From assembly GCA_964007475.1 (NCBI GenBank), contig CAXFZM010000356.1:1-64000 (forward strand): 64,000 nt of DNA, in the 5' to 3' direction. Position numbers and translations under genes: made by a program. Numbering within the stretch: the stretch's first letter is position 1; each line of letters opens with the position of its first letter. The DNA is from Hybos culiciformis (lineage: Eukaryota; Arthropoda; Insecta; Diptera; Hybotidae). The notes under the pieces are model-generated. The model was not told where the DNA came from and did no database searches. It saw nothing but the letters and a program-made list of their open reading frames with translations. This document shows positions 12,455-24,456 of the stretch, one piece after another.

Positions 12455-12900
12455 TTAAACTTAATATTTAAATAGTTTTAAAATTTCAAATATTTAATGA
12501 AAATAATTTTGAAAGCACAATTTTTACCGAATTCCTGTCGAGTTAAATTATTTGCAGCCTTGGTTGAAAAATTTGTTTTCATATTCATTTAAAAAATATA
12601 ACAAATTAAAAATCATTAGATAAAAATGTCGTCGTAACTCGTAACTAATTGTAAGTTCATATAGAAAAGATCATACAGACGCGAAACGTTTTGTGTATAA
12701 GAAAGCGAACCGCTTTCATCTATTTTATTTGAGATTAAAAAAAAAATTCGTTTTTTTTTTATAATTCAAAAAGGACTAAAATTTTAAAGAATCGTAAGTA
12801 TAAATTAAGTTTTAAAAAATGGATAGAAAAGGATATTATATGAAGTGTCTTGCGAGATTAAAAGTATTTTAGACAAATATTAAGTGAAAATAAAATATTA

Positions 12901-13612
12901 ATGTGTGAAAGACAAAAAACAGAATTGTTCATGGGTATTGATAGCATTGCAAATTGTGATTTAAGTGAGAGTGATACTGATGGATAATTAAATTAAATCA
13001 ATATTAAACTTATAAAAACAAAAGTTGCAAAATTAGAATTACCTTACGGTATATGTTAATGTAACACCTCAAAATTTATAATTTCTTACTTTTGTTTCTA
13101 ATAACGACAATCAAACCCAAATTGGTAATGTCTATTTTTACAATAATTAATTATTAATGTAAAAACAATTAAAAACTTATTCTTTTTTATTTCAAAAATT
13201 TCTAGATTCAAAATTTGGATATAACGACAGCGAAAACTATGTAAATTTTTCGAAAATCAACAGCAGAATAAAACCGCATACTTGCTCATAAAAAACAACA
13301 GAGCAGAAATTATTTTACTACGAAACGAAGTTCCAAGTTCAACCAAATTGCTAATCTGAACCAAAACAGTGATTCCTGTAGATCACCATCATTGTTTCCT
13401 GCAACTATACAAGTGTCATTTGTTAACGATAATATGTTATCTCAATAAAAATCATCAACCCAACATCAACACAGAGCAATTGATGACTTACGTTTGGAAA
13501 AAAACTTGCCCATCTTCATCTCCACTGAAAATCAATGATTTAATAATTCAGAATAACAACCTATTGAAAGCTACATTTAAAGAACTGAAGTATTTGCGGC
13601 AAGAGCAGAAAT
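12901..13612 (+). pseudogene. left half of an unrecognised spliced gene, broken by a large insertion
   Basis: Several open stretches look like exons of a decayed gene: MCERQKTELFMGIDSIANCD at 12901, a stretch ending at a GTAATG donor near 13128, and an exon after TTTCTAG near 13205 beginning DSKFGYNDSENYVNFSK. A final piece at about 13440-13612 reads into NNNLLKATFKELKYLRQEQK, a likely amphipathic helix. It is cut at 13612 by the terminus of the 41.7-kb element, and coding-like sequence resumes at 55283. Frames do not match across the rejoined site (offset by one), and internal stops are present, so the gene was or became defective. I do not recognise the family. Confidence 0.4.
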
Positions 13613-13874
13613 GGCACTCCGAAATAATTTGTACGGACATAATTTATACGAGAAAAACGACATTGTTCATACGATAAATAATGTCGTTTGAAAGCGACAT
13701 TATTTATACAAAAAAAAAACGACATTATTCATACGATAAATAATGTCGTTTTTTTTTTGTATAAATAATGTCGCTTTTAAAACGACATTATTTATCGTAT
13801 GAACAATGTCGTTTTTTTATCGTATGAATAATGTCATTTTTAAAACGACACTATTTATCGTATGTGAGTAAAAA
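13613..13874. repeat. left terminal inverted repeat of the giant element
   Basis: Composed of alternating palindromic words (ACGACATTATT, CATACGATAAATAATGTCGT, GTATAAATAATGTCGC). The last third is identical to the inner end of the right arm. Confidence 0.85.
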
Positions 13875-14770
13875 AGATAAAATATTTGGCGCCGCAAATC
13901 CCACTGACCAACCGCCTGCCCGCCGCTCTGCTGCCCCTCTTCCCGTGTGTACCTCACAATATCTCCGATAAAATTTTGTGTTCTAAGTAAAAGGGAAATG
14001 GTGGGGGGCAGCAGGGAAATATTTTTCCATTTAGAAAAAATAGAATAATAATTTTTATTATATATAGATTTTATTTTAGTATCACAAAAAAGTATAATTT
14101 CAAAATATCTTTAAAGAAATTAAATTAATTTTAAGATAGAAAATTATTGGTTTATCATTTAAAAAATTAAGAGTCAATGTCATATTCTCATTAAAAAAAA
14201 AAAAACTTGTGATAAAAGAGGAGACAAAACTTGAATTAAAAATGTCTTGCATTGATAAGGCTTATTATTGTTACATTTAATAGTATGTAGGTATTTTTTT
14301 TGTAAAGTTGAAGATGAAAAAAATTGTTGATTTAACAATGAATCTCAGAGATCAGAGTAAAAAATTATTCATCAGTCTTATGTATTGAGGGAAAATAATA
14401 ATGCAAACTTCACATTATTTTGAAATCGATGAAAAAAAAGGCTCAAAAAGTTATGATAATAAGAATCAAATCCAATTCGTAAAGATCTGTATGCTTGAAT
14501 AGATTGCTATATAAAAGTGAAATTAATCAAAATTATGTATTTTGGTAAACTATTTTTTATAAATTCAATAATAAAAAGAAATGTATTAAATCTTATAACT
14601 TATGTATAGAATAAAAGTATGTAATTAAACATTATTATGTAGGTAGAATTATTTTTTTATGCAAATGAATATCACTTAAATCATGTCACAATCAAAGTAT
14701 ATTAATATTCTCAATTCGTTTGATAATTATTTAGATAAAAACATTATCATTCATTTTTAAATCCTTTATA
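13875..14770. other. sub-terminal region with a GC-rich motif
   Basis: 13891-13937 contains GCCGCAAATCCCACTGACCA followed by ACCGCCTGCCCGCCG, a GC-rich island in AT-rich DNA. It recurs at 46388-46440 and, in hairpin form, at 58108-58155. The rest is AT-rich with no gene seen. Confidence 0.5.
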
Positions 14771-14779
14771 TTTACTTCA

Positions 14780-15365
14780 CTTCGTTTCCACAAACTTATT
14801 AAGTCAAAATTGACCCACTTCCCGGTATCCAATCGAGCTGAAATTTTGCACATTGCTTTGTCGTCGATGACAATGCACTTTGGCATCGATACATTCACAC
14901 ACACTCACATCATTCTTTATATCAACTTCACGGCCGTTTCCACAAACTTAGAAAGTCAAAATTGACCCACTTCCCGGTATCCAATCGAGCTGAAATTTAG
15001 CATATCGTTTTGTCGTCGATGACAATAAACTTTAGCATCGACACATTCACACACACACACATACACACATATATATCAGCACACTTTCACACTTTCCAGC
15101 ACACTTCCCTCAAACTTACAAAGTTAAAAATGACCCACTTCCCGGTATCCAATCGAGCTGAAATTTACTTTGGCATCACACACACACCTTTATATAAACT
15201 TCAGCACCTGGTCTGCAAACGTAGTAAGTCAAAATAGACCCAATTTCCGCTATCCAATCGAACTAAAATTTTGCACATCACTTTGACGTCGATAACAATG
15301 TACTTTAACATCACAGACTCACACACACACACACACACACCTTTATATGAACTTCATATCAATTG
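14780..15365. repeat. degenerate tandem repeat with (CA)n tails
   Basis: Four units begin near 14788, 14938, 15110 and 15210. Each contains AAGTCAAAATTGACCCACTT (or close), then TATCCAATCGAGCTGAAATT and a CA-rich microsatellite. Unit length varies from about 100 to 170 bp. A fifth degenerate copy lies at about 27225-27290. Confidence 0.85.
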
Positions 15366-15732
15366 CCTCGCATATAAAGGATTTATATCAAAAACTTTGT
15401 TTTTATGGGTTGTTTTTTAATAATTAAAATAATATTATATATTATGTATGTTATGTGTGCTGTACGAAATATAGAATTAATTAGACGTACAAAAATGTTT
15501 TCTAGAAAAATATAAGATTTATTGAATTCCGAATAATGTTTTGATAAACTTTTTTGATTACTTTTCCGTAAGACCGTCGGAATTAATTCTTCAGCTCATT
15601 ATAAGTATATTTATTTATGACTAGTAACAGCGTATACGTATATATGACTCTATTCTGAATTTTAATGACACTGTAAGCTCCAAATAACTTTTAGTATTTT
15701 TAAAATTAAGCCTTCTATGACTGCTGAAGGTT
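15366..15732. other. no gene seen
   Basis: AT-rich spacer between the CA-rich repeat and the probable LTR. Confidence 0.4.
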
Positions 15733-15970
15733 GTGATACCTCTAGGGTATCTTTGAATAAAAAGAGGTGATTTTATTATATTTCTAATTTAATGTATTTA
15801 TTGTGCGAATCATTTAAGAGTTGATTATTAACTAAACTTAAAACTAAGTACCTAGACATGTCTTATACTTTCTTATTAACTAATACTAAGATAACTTAAC
15901 GAATAAAAGAAAGAGAGTATATAATCTTAAATATATAATAATGTGTATATAATAATAAGCGGGCACTACA
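15733..15970 (-). mobile_element. probable 3' LTR of a Ty3/gypsy element
   Basis: On the minus strand a purine tract (AAAAGGAGGGAGG, 15985-15971) is followed immediately by TGTAGTGCCCGC, the arrangement of polypurine tract plus LTR start in gypsy elements. It lies just downstream of the integrase remnant at 16227-17739. The lower boundary is a guess, near a TGTGATACCTC word at about 15733. I found no matching 5' LTR, so the element is truncated. Confidence 0.6.
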
Positions 15971-16226
15971 CCTCCCTCCTTTTAAAATTAAGCTTATTTG
16001 AGAAATATATAAGAAAATTATTATTTTTCAAAAATAAGTTTAATTCAAAAAATAGAATTTAATTCAAAAAATAAAATTTTTAAATTTAATAATGTAATTG
16101 ATCAATTAAAAATTTTTATTTATATTAATAATAAGATATGTTAATAATATATGTTAGACTAGTTCTTATTAGTCTATTTTGGATATGCTTATAATAAAAT
16201 ATATTTTACATTTTTTTTTTTTTTAA

Positions 16227-17739
16227 CAATTATTTTTAATTATTCTATTTTTGTGGACTTTAATCCTTTTATTTTTATTTGTTATCAATATAACATTTAA
16301 GTCATCAATTTGAATTGTTTTATGAGGACCGGAATATACATTATCTAATTTTGTCCTGTTTTCTTCTTTTAAAAGAACTTCATCATTTATTTTAAATTGA
16401 TTTTTCGTTGCTTTTTTATCGTATATCTCTTTATTTTTTTATTTTTCTTTTTCTAAAAATTCTTTAATAATTGCATTTGTATTTTGAAGATGAAATTTTA
16501 CATGTTTCGCATAACTATCGAAGTTATATACTGGATCAATTTTATTATCTAGTAAAAAATCATGAGAATTTGGTTGTTTACCAAATATTACCTCGTAAAG
16601 AGAGTATATATAATTGAAATTTGAATTTGGAGTACTATTATAATTATATGTAAAATATTTTAAATATACATCCCAATTATCATGGTTTGCGTTAATATAC
16701 GATCTTAGATATTCATTCAGAACCCGATGGTTTCTTTCAATAGTTCCAACTGTTTCATGATGGTAGGGTGTTGAAAACTATGTTCAATATCTAGTAATTT
16801 AAATAGTTCTACTATTACACTATTGGCATACTCAGTACCGCAATCAGTAATTGGGCCGTATAATAGAACAAAATGTTCGAAAATGGCTTGCGCAATAGTG
16901 GTAGTATCTTTATTGGCTACTGGTATCGTAATTAAATATTTACTCAAGTCGCACATTAATGTGACTGCATATAGATTTCTATTTTGAGTTTTTTGGAACG
17001 GACCGATCGTATCTATAATTATAGTATCGAACGCTTTATTTGGAGTTTTAGTGATTTGCAGTGGTTCGATGTTTTTAATTTTAGCTTTATTCACCTGACA
17101 ATCTTTACATCCCCTGACGTAGGTTGCTACGTCTTTTTTCATGCCTTTCCAATAAAAACATGACCTCAATTTTGCATATAGTCTTTTTTGACCTGCGTGT
17201 CCGCCAAATATAGGGTCTTTATGATAACGATCTAAAAGTTTTTGTTTTTCTCCAGTACTAATAATGGGTAATGGACGTGAAACTATCGCGATTTCTAATT
17301 TTTTAACATACTTTTTTGCAATGGTAATAAAGTCTTTCGTATTAAATATTTTAAAAATATCATCTTCTTTATTTATTTGAATTTTATAAATGTTTATTTG
17401 AATTAAGTTTTCTTCTAGTTGAGCGAGAAACAATGCTAGAATTGTCTCTTTTCTTAAAATTTTACTACATCCAGGCTCTAATGTCTGGTAAATATTTGAA
17501 ATTTCTTTTTTGTATAGTAATTTACGTTTTTTGTATATTTTACAACTATCAATTGAATTAAAGATTAGTTGAGGTATTTTGTAATTAAATTTACCCTCAT
17601 AAATTACGATTTTTTCGTTTTTATCAAAAGTTTTTTCTGTATTTGGACTGTTGTTATTATTAGTGAAATTATTATTTTGGGATTTTTTATTTGACATTGA
17701 ACTTGTCGTGACACATACTTTATTTTCTTTGGTTTGCAA
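16227..17739 (-). pseudogene. Ty3/gypsy integrase remnant (element A)
   Basis: Encodes the integrase end of a gypsy pol polyprotein, which inserts retroelement cDNA. The zinc-binding HHCC domain is visible (YHKDPIFGGHAG ... GCKDCQ), then the core: FDTIIIDTIGPF with the first Asp, and TDCGTEYANS with the second, the latter in a segment shortened by a few residues. Near 16775 a frameshift follows; in the new frame the Glu motif STPYHHETVGTIERNHR appears, and the C-terminal tail continues to about 16227 with one in-frame stop (near 16440). Upstream of the integrase there is no protease, reverse transcriptase or RNase H; instead a short Met-started fragment near 17810 and a minisatellite follow, so this is an internally deleted element in line with its LTR at 15733-15970. 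Confidence 0.85.
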
Positions 17740-17839
17740 ATCTTTAAGTTCGTCGATAAGCTTTACGAAAATTATCTTTAGCTGTTAGAATTTCGTTGCA
17801 AGCTTGATCCATAAAAAAAAATTTTCGAAATTAAAATAT

Positions 17840-18150
17840 TTGCGGAGTGGATACCTTGTATTGAAATATTAAAATAATTTAGGAATGGTTACCTTATATT
17901 GTAGTCCTATTAAAATAATTGAGGAATGGTTACCTTATATTGTAGTCCCCTTAAAATAATAGAGGAGTGGTTACTTTATATTGTAGTTTCCAAAAAAAAT
18001 TTTGAGGAGTGGTTACCTTATATTGAGGTTCCCTAAAAAAATTTGAGGAGTGGTTACCTAATGTTGAGGTTCCCTAAAAAAAAATTTGAGGAGTGATTAC
18101 CTTATGTTGAAAGTCCCTATAAATTTGAGGAGTGGTTACCTTATGTTGTA
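17840..18150 (-). repeat. ~55-bp minisatellite in the gypsy A leader
   Basis: About eight units share GAGGAGTGGTTACCTTATATTG, spaced by AT-rich linkers of varying length. Its place upstream of the coding remnant suggests it belongs to the retroelement 5' leader. Confidence 0.85.
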
Positions 18151-19860
18151 TATGCAAAATTAGATCCGGTTATTATTGGAATATGAATCACTTCCAGAGA
18201 AAATAAAGATGCCAAATAAGATAAGCAAAATTATGTTAAACCATTTTTAATTATGCAAGTTTAAATCAAAATTAAAATCTTTTTTAATTATATAATATTT
18301 ATTTTTAATTTATAATTTTTTTTTTATATTTAATATATTTATATTTAATATTTAATATTTAATTTTTAATTTTTAGTAATTGTAAAATAATACAGGATAA
18401 TTTTTTTTTTGTAAAAATATTCGAAACAGTGTACATCCAATTATTAAAATTTGAAAAAGTTTGATTTAGAAATTAACATTGAAAAAATTTTTTAATAATT
18501 TTTTTTGAAAAATTTAGAATTGTTTATGCAACAATTTGGATCTACATTATTTCTATTGGGAAAATTTTTTGTTTTTTTTTTTCCTTCTTATTTATATTTA
18601 AAATTTGGTAAAAACATATTTAAAAAAATTTGTTTGTATAAAAAAAATTATTAATTTGAAGTACTTGTTGTTGATTTTGCTGCTGCTTCTAGTTGACTGC
18701 TTTGCTGTTGCTGTTGATGATTGAATTTTCGTTGCTGCTGCTGCTGTTGTCGTTGCTGCTGTTATCGTTGCTGCTGCTCGTATAACAGATGATGTTGTAA
18801 TAATTTTATGTATTTATGTTGTAATAATTTTATGTTTTTTTTTTTTTGTTATTTATATTATTATTATTTTTTTTTATTTATTGGAGTTCGAAAAGAATTT
18901 CCCTAATTCAATTCGCTTTTTGATTTTGATTAATTTTTTATTTTTTTTTAAACTTAAGCAAAAATTTATTTTTATTTCAAAAATTTTTGTTTTTTGTTAT
19001 TTGTTTTAAAATTTGCAATTTACAAAATAACCATTAATTCTTTAATTCATAATGTCAAAAATTATTATTATTTTTTTTTTGTATTAGAAAGTATTAAATG
19101 TTTGTTTTCAAGTTCACTTTCAAGTTCTCTTTTTTTTTCTTGTTCACTTTTTAAGTTCACTTTTTTTTTTTTTTTTTTTTCTTTCCGTGGTTTTCCAACC
19201 ATTTTTTTTTTTATTAATTTTTAAGAAAAAAAAATGTTGCCATTGGCGAGAAAAATAATTATCTTTTATTTCTTTTCCTTTGTCATTACAATGACTGTAA
19301 ATTATGACTTTGAAAAAAGGAAAAAAAAATATTCAAAGTTATTTGAAAGTTATTGGAAAGTTTATAAAATTTTCCAAAAAATTTTTAAGTAATTTTTAAT
19401 ATTAAATGATTTTTAATTTTCAAATTCAATGTTTAGTTTTCCTTTTTTTTTTTTTTTAGATAATTTTAAGGTAAGTGAGGTAAGTTGAATAAAAATAAAA
19501 AAAATTTTTTTTATTTATTTCTAAGTTTGTTTTTTTATTATAGTTTTCTCTTTATTTCATTTTTTTCGTGGTTAATTTTTTAACAAAAAAATAGTTTTCT
19601 AATTAAACATTTTTTTTTTCTATTTAAATTTAAATATTTAATAAAAATAGTTTTCTTTATTGTTTTTTTTTTTTTTTTTAAATAATTTCACTTTTAATAA
19701 TTACACTTTAAGTTGAAAATTTAATTTAATTTTTATTTTCCTTTTTTTTTCACACTCTCCTTTTTTCTTTTTTTTTTTTTTTTTTTTTCAAAAAATTCCA
19801 GCCTGCCTAAATGTAGCCAGGTATAAGAAAAATCGTCTAACGGACGCTTCCATTGAACAC
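18151..19860. other. very AT-rich tract with T runs and a CAG/CAA-like repeat
   Basis: 18665-18782 is a trinucleotide-rich stretch (GTTGCTGCTGCTG on +), which would encode Gln-rich peptide on the minus strand but is broken by stops. The rest is dominated by T homopolymers. An open frame at 18994-19224 is Phe/Leu/Ser-rich by composition and is not treated as a gene. Confidence 0.55.
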
Positions 19861-19901
19861 GTATACAAGTTTTTACTGCATAGTAAATCTAACGCAAAAA
19901 A

Positions 19902-21426
19902 ATGGATTCCACACCTGAAGGTAAGTAAAATAAGTAAAAAAAATTTCTGCATATAAAATACTAAATAGTAAATTGTTAGAAAGAGATAAGTCAGGACTAT
20001 TTTTTAAATTAAAAAAAAAATAAAAAATGGATGTTGTTGAGTGAAAACTTTTTTATCTTGATAGATCTTGCTCTCTAAGTTTTTGAATGTTGTTAATTAT
20101 AGTATTATGTACCAAAAAAATAAAATTCAGCTGCCCGTAGCTGCCCGTTGAGTTTTTTTGTGCTTTTACACATCTGGCCTATCTAATATAACTATGATGA
20201 GCGTGTGCGCGCATTTGTGTGTATAAGAGTTTCTGTTTTCGTGCGCGGGCAAAGTACTTACATACCTATACATAATCGATCATATATAATCATAAATAAA
20301 AGGTGAACTCACCTCTTAAACGACCTTGACAGTGTTGGCACTTTCCTCAATTTATTTTTTTAAATGTAAATAATAAATAAAATAACCGAATGACTATGCA
20401 ACACTGAATGCAAGGCGTGCTTTGATAAAAACTTTAAAATATAAACAAAAAAAATCAAGGCGTACTTTATCAATAAAATAATAAAAGCATTCTTTTCGAA
20501 ATGACAAAAATCAACGCATAGTTATTAGGCTAGGCCTGCACTATTTTTTCTGTGCAGGCTTTTTTGTAGTAGATATATATCCTATATACAGTGGTACTAA
20601 CAGAAATCAGAAATGCCTTGTGTTTGCACGAGTTTAATGTAGATATTTGTTGTGAATATTTAATGCAAAAGTGTTATATGTTTTTTAGGTTTCAGTACTT
20701 CGACGGAAGGTGAAATTACAAGACTGGATCTGTTTAATATAATAAATAAAGGAATAAAAGAAAATATCAAAAATATATATATAATGATAGAACAATTTAT
20801 GTCTAAAACACATAAATGTGAATATGTATTATCAGATGACGAGCAAACGAAAATAGCGAAATTGATATCCGAGATGAAAAAGAGATGGAACGATAGTAAT
20901 CGGACAGAGGAAAATTTTAAGAGGAAAAATCAAGATTGGCTTTTAAAATCAGTTTTGTAACACAAACCAGAGAAAAAAAATCTGATATAAAGCAGTCTAC
21001 CCTAGGTCGGCCAGAAGTTTTTCAGAGTCTTCTGATCGCAGTAAACGGAGAAAAACAGGAAATCTACGAGCCACAGTCTTAACAGACGAACTTCTGCAAA
21101 AAGTAAATTACGGGCTGAAGGTAAAACTGACTTTGCTAAAGTAGTAGATGATATTACGAAAGGTAGTCCTACAAAAGCTAAAAAATATAGAAAAAGTTTA
21201 GAGTTCGCGAGTAATACAAATATTCCTTTCACAAGCGACAAAAGCTTATCATTATTTATTGAACTCGGTTTATCACAAAGTAAATATCAGCAGCTGCATA
21301 ACGCTCATTTGGAAAATAAATCAATCATGTTGCCATCATATAAAAAGCTACAAAAGTCTAAATTACAATGTTATCCGGCTTCGGGACTCTCTTTTACTGT
21401 GGATGAAGCTTTTTTTATTATGTAAC
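19902..21426 (+). pseudogene. unrecognised two-exon gene, N-terminal part of a transposon-like protein family
   Basis: Exon 1 starts at ATG 19902 (MDSTPEG) and ends at 19920 before a perfect GTAAGTA donor. Exon 2 starts at 20689 after TTTTTTAG in matching phase and encodes a lysine-rich protein: KKRWNDSNRTEENFKRKN, DIKQSTLGRP, then SESSDRSKRRKT and SPTKAKKYRKS, ending YKKLQKSKLQCYP and a stop near 21425. Two or three small frameshifts interrupt exon 2 (near 20955, 21015 and 21100). The stretch GRP..SFSESSDRSKRRKT recalls an abundant uncharacterised repeat protein of hemipteran and cnidarian genomes, but this is memory only. The usual C-terminal part is absent. The intron (19921-20688) includes unrelated AT-rich DNA. 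No function is assigned. Confidence 0.6.
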
Positions 21427-21526
21427 ATCGTCATACTGCATTTGACCATTTTGAATTTGTTCACTTTTAATAAATTTTCAACTACACACCTTAACAATCT
21501 TAAAACAGAAACTTTTAATCAATTGT

Positions 21527-21697
21527 CAAAGTTCTGTCATTTTTTTTAAGTTTTTTCGATGACATGACGCCATATTGGGTCGGCCATTTTGAATTTGCTA
21601 ATTCTGATAACAGATTCGTAATCAGCGACCCCAAAAACCTCTATATACTAATTTGTAGATCATTTTTCGACTTTTGGCCGCACAAAGCGGCCTTCGG
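21527..21697 (+). repeat. direct repeat, copy 1 (~171 bp)
   Basis: Starts CAAAGTTCTGTCATTTTTT and ends TTTTGGCCGCACAAAGCGGC. It matches 22424-22604 over nearly its whole length, including the CATGACGCCATATTGGGTCG word. The copies are 897 bp apart in the same orientation. Confidence 0.92.
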
Positions 21698-22423
21698 CCG
21701 CTCTTTGTGGCGTCTTGATTTGATCCCAGATGCTGTTTTCTGACGCTAAATTCTACAGCTTTTTTCTTATTAAACAGAATTCGCTTTGTTTTGGTAAAAC
21801 CAAAAAAGAACAAGTATGAAGAACATATCAGATACATGTAAGATATTTTTGGTTCAAAATAAAAATAAGTAGTTGTTTCAGTTTAATTAAAAACAAATAA
21901 ATTTTTAAGTAGGTTTTCAGCAACTTCCTTATGCAAAGAAAATTTAGGATTTCTGTGTATTTTCGACATATATGAATGTTTTTCACGGTTAACACACGGA
22001 AGATTTTTAAAAGGAAGTTAACAATCTTTCCCGTCCGTATTTGTAAAATTTGGGATCTGAAAAAGATTCCAAAGGTTTAAGAGCCGGTAATAATGATTTA
22101 TTATGTGTCACTGTCAACTAAGAAGAAAGTATATTTTTTTAATATCCTAAGTCTAATAAATGAATATTAGACATTGGGTATCCATGCAATTATAAAAGTA
22201 TTAAATGACTTGATGTTTTTCTGTACGTTTATGTTGAAGCTGTGATAAGAGCGTGAACAGCGCATTCAATTTTAATAAATTCAATAAATTCAGAAATTAA
22301 AATTGAAATTGAAATATGTAATAGTAGGTATTTTTTTAGATTTTAAAGTTATAGATTAAAGACGAACTTAGATTTTATCAAATTTCTTATCGTTTATCGC
22401 AGCTTCAACAGGAACGGGAACGG
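21698..22423. other. spacer between the two direct repeats
   Basis: The left edge repeats GGCCGCTCTTTGTGG next to the repeat's own GGCCGCACAAAGCGGC, forming an inverted GGCCG/CGGCC motif. I see no coding sequence. Confidence 0.4.
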
Positions 22424-22604
22424 CAAAGTTCTGTCATTTTTTATAAGTTTTTTCGTATGACATGACGCCATATTGGGTCGGCCATTTTGAATTTGCTAAT
22501 TCTAATAACAGATTCGTAATCAGCGACCCCAAAAACCTCTATACACCAATTTGTAGATCATTCTATACATTTTTCGACTTTTGGCCGCACAAAGCGGCAT
22601 TCGG
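22424..22604 (+). repeat. direct repeat, copy 2 (~181 bp)
   Basis: Differs from copy 1 by a few substitutions and an extra TTCTATACA near 22560. The pair could be terminal direct repeats of a short non-coding element or a simple segmental duplication. No target duplication was identified. Confidence 0.9.
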
Positions 22605-23327
22605 ATATAAAATATTTTATTTTATTTTATTCTTTAGATTTAAAATTTTAATTGAGTAAAAACTCAGTAAAGCTATTGGTTTTTGAATGAGGGAACAATA
22701 TTTGATAGTTGATTTTTTACCATTTAATTTTTTGATTGTATTTCGGATTACGTACGGGTAACAAACTTTGAATTTAATCAAACGTACGTAATTCTTCTAA
22801 AACTAATTTTTAATTATTAAACTCAATTTTTTACTGTTCTCTAAAAAAAATTTTAAATTATTAAGGCAAAAATTGTTAAAAATGGAGCAGCGAAACGATT
22901 TAGGGAAAAATTGACTTGTAACGCTTACGTAATTCGGTTACATCGTACGTAATTCAAACAAACATAAAAATGTTTAGGTCGAATACATTTCTTAGAAACT
23001 TCAACTCCATAAATTTGTAGTAAATATACGTACCAAAATGTAATAAAAAATCGAAAGCTATAGCTTAAGACAATTCGCAGAAAAATTAAGATTACGCACG
23101 GATAAAAATTCTCGGGTATTTTTTTTGTACACCGTACGTAATGCATATTTTGATAGGAAAACTTTTTTATTTTTTACTCGATTTCAAAAATGTTATTGTT
23201 TCTGCAAAGTAGAGGACAATAAAGCCCAACAATAGTTTAAGTTGGTTCTGAATCAAATCTGGAATTATTTAAAATAAATCGCAAAATGTAACAATACGTA
23301 ATATGGAAATCGTGATATGGAAACGAG
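22605..23327. other. AT-rich spacer with CGTACGTAATTC words
   Basis: The word CGTACGTAAT occurs several times (about 22785, 22948 and 23134). There is no gene. Confidence 0.4.
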
Positions 23328-24360
23328 TCATTTAAATGGACTAAATTCCCATAAATTGTTGTCAAAATATTTAAAATTAAACTTTGTACGCTTTACGGAT
23401 TTTTTTGTGCTTTTCAGGATTATATACTGTTCATCATCGATGTAAGTTCTTATGGCATTGAGAATGGAGCCATTAACCCTTTCGCTCGCGTTGGCTTGTG
23501 GGGAATAGAAATCTGTTAGTTTATGTTCTATACCATAATTTTTCAAATAGGAATTGAATTCTTTTGAAATAAGTGGTGTCCCATTATCGCTTAAGATACA
23601 TTCTGGACAGCCGAACAAACTGAAGGCTTCATCTAACACTTAAATAGCATTAGCTGAAGTAGCTTTACGTAATGGTCGAATTATTACGTATTTAGAAAAG
23701 GAATCTAATATTATAAAGATTGACGTATTTCCTGATTTTGATCTTGGATACGGGCCTAAAAAATCAATATATAAATTTTGGAAGGGTCTTTCTGGTATGG
23801 GTTTGTTTCCCATAGGACGTCTTAAAATTTGATTAGAAAGTTTGGTTTCTTTGCAAATTGTACAGTTAGAAATATATTGTTTTACGTTGGTAAACATTCT
23901 TGGCCAAAAGTACTTTGTTCTTAATTTATGGAGGGTTTTTCCTATTCCGCCGTGGGCTGAATGGGGAGGATCGTGGTTATTCTTAATCACGTTATTTACT
24001 AGTTCGGTTAGAACCCAAAGTCTCCATAGGTTAAATTCTGGTACTTCCTGCTCTTTTCTGTACTCTACCCTTTTAAATACTTTGTTGCCCACAACGTTAA
24101 GATCTGGAAGCTTATCACATTGTCTTCAATAGCTTCTCTAATTTCTCTGTAACTTTCTGATTCAAAAGCTTTACAATCAAGTTCGAAATCTGGACAACGA
24201 GCTGATATTTTCTCTATACCGACTGAACGTGAGAGTGTGTCGGTCACAACATTCTTTTTCCCGGATCTATGTTGTACATTAAATTCGAAAGCTTGAAGTT
24301 TTAAAGACCATCTAAAAAGTTTTCCGTGATGGTCTTTACACTTCAAAAAAAATTGCCCAT
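23328..24360 (-). pseudogene. Ty3/gypsy RNase H end and integrase (element B), nearly complete core
   Basis: Read on the minus strand: the end of an RNase H domain (HHGKLFRWSLKLQAFEFNV, then RSGKKNVVTDTLSRS, 24350-24210), followed by a complete-looking integrase. The HHCC zinc finger is HSAHGGIGKTLHKLR ... CTICKETK at about 23960-23830. The first catalytic Asp is in LYIDFLGPYPRSKSG, the second in ILSDNGTPL and the Glu in ANASERVNGSILNAI, so all three catalytic residues are present. One in-frame TAA at 23642-23640, just before VLDEAFSLFG, and a frame change near 24090 break it. The upstream reverse transcriptase is missing, since sequence before about 24360 is a non-coding repeat. It is a different family from element A. 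Confidence 0.87.
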
Positions 24361-24456
24361 ACAAAAATGTATGAAAACTTTGGGGGGCCGTATCTCCGAA
24401 ACGGGACCTTTGCCCCAAGAACTGATTTCAGTTCTGGCAGTTTGGGCATCTGAGAG

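Noticed and set aside
12901..12987. Complete small gene MCERQKTELF...
   Set aside because: Only 28 codons, with no clear donor at its end; kept only as a possible exon of the interrupted gene.
18665..18782. Gln-rich coding exon on the minus strand
   Set aside because: A stop (TAA) lies within the run and there is no open frame on either side; a simple trinucleotide repeat is enough.
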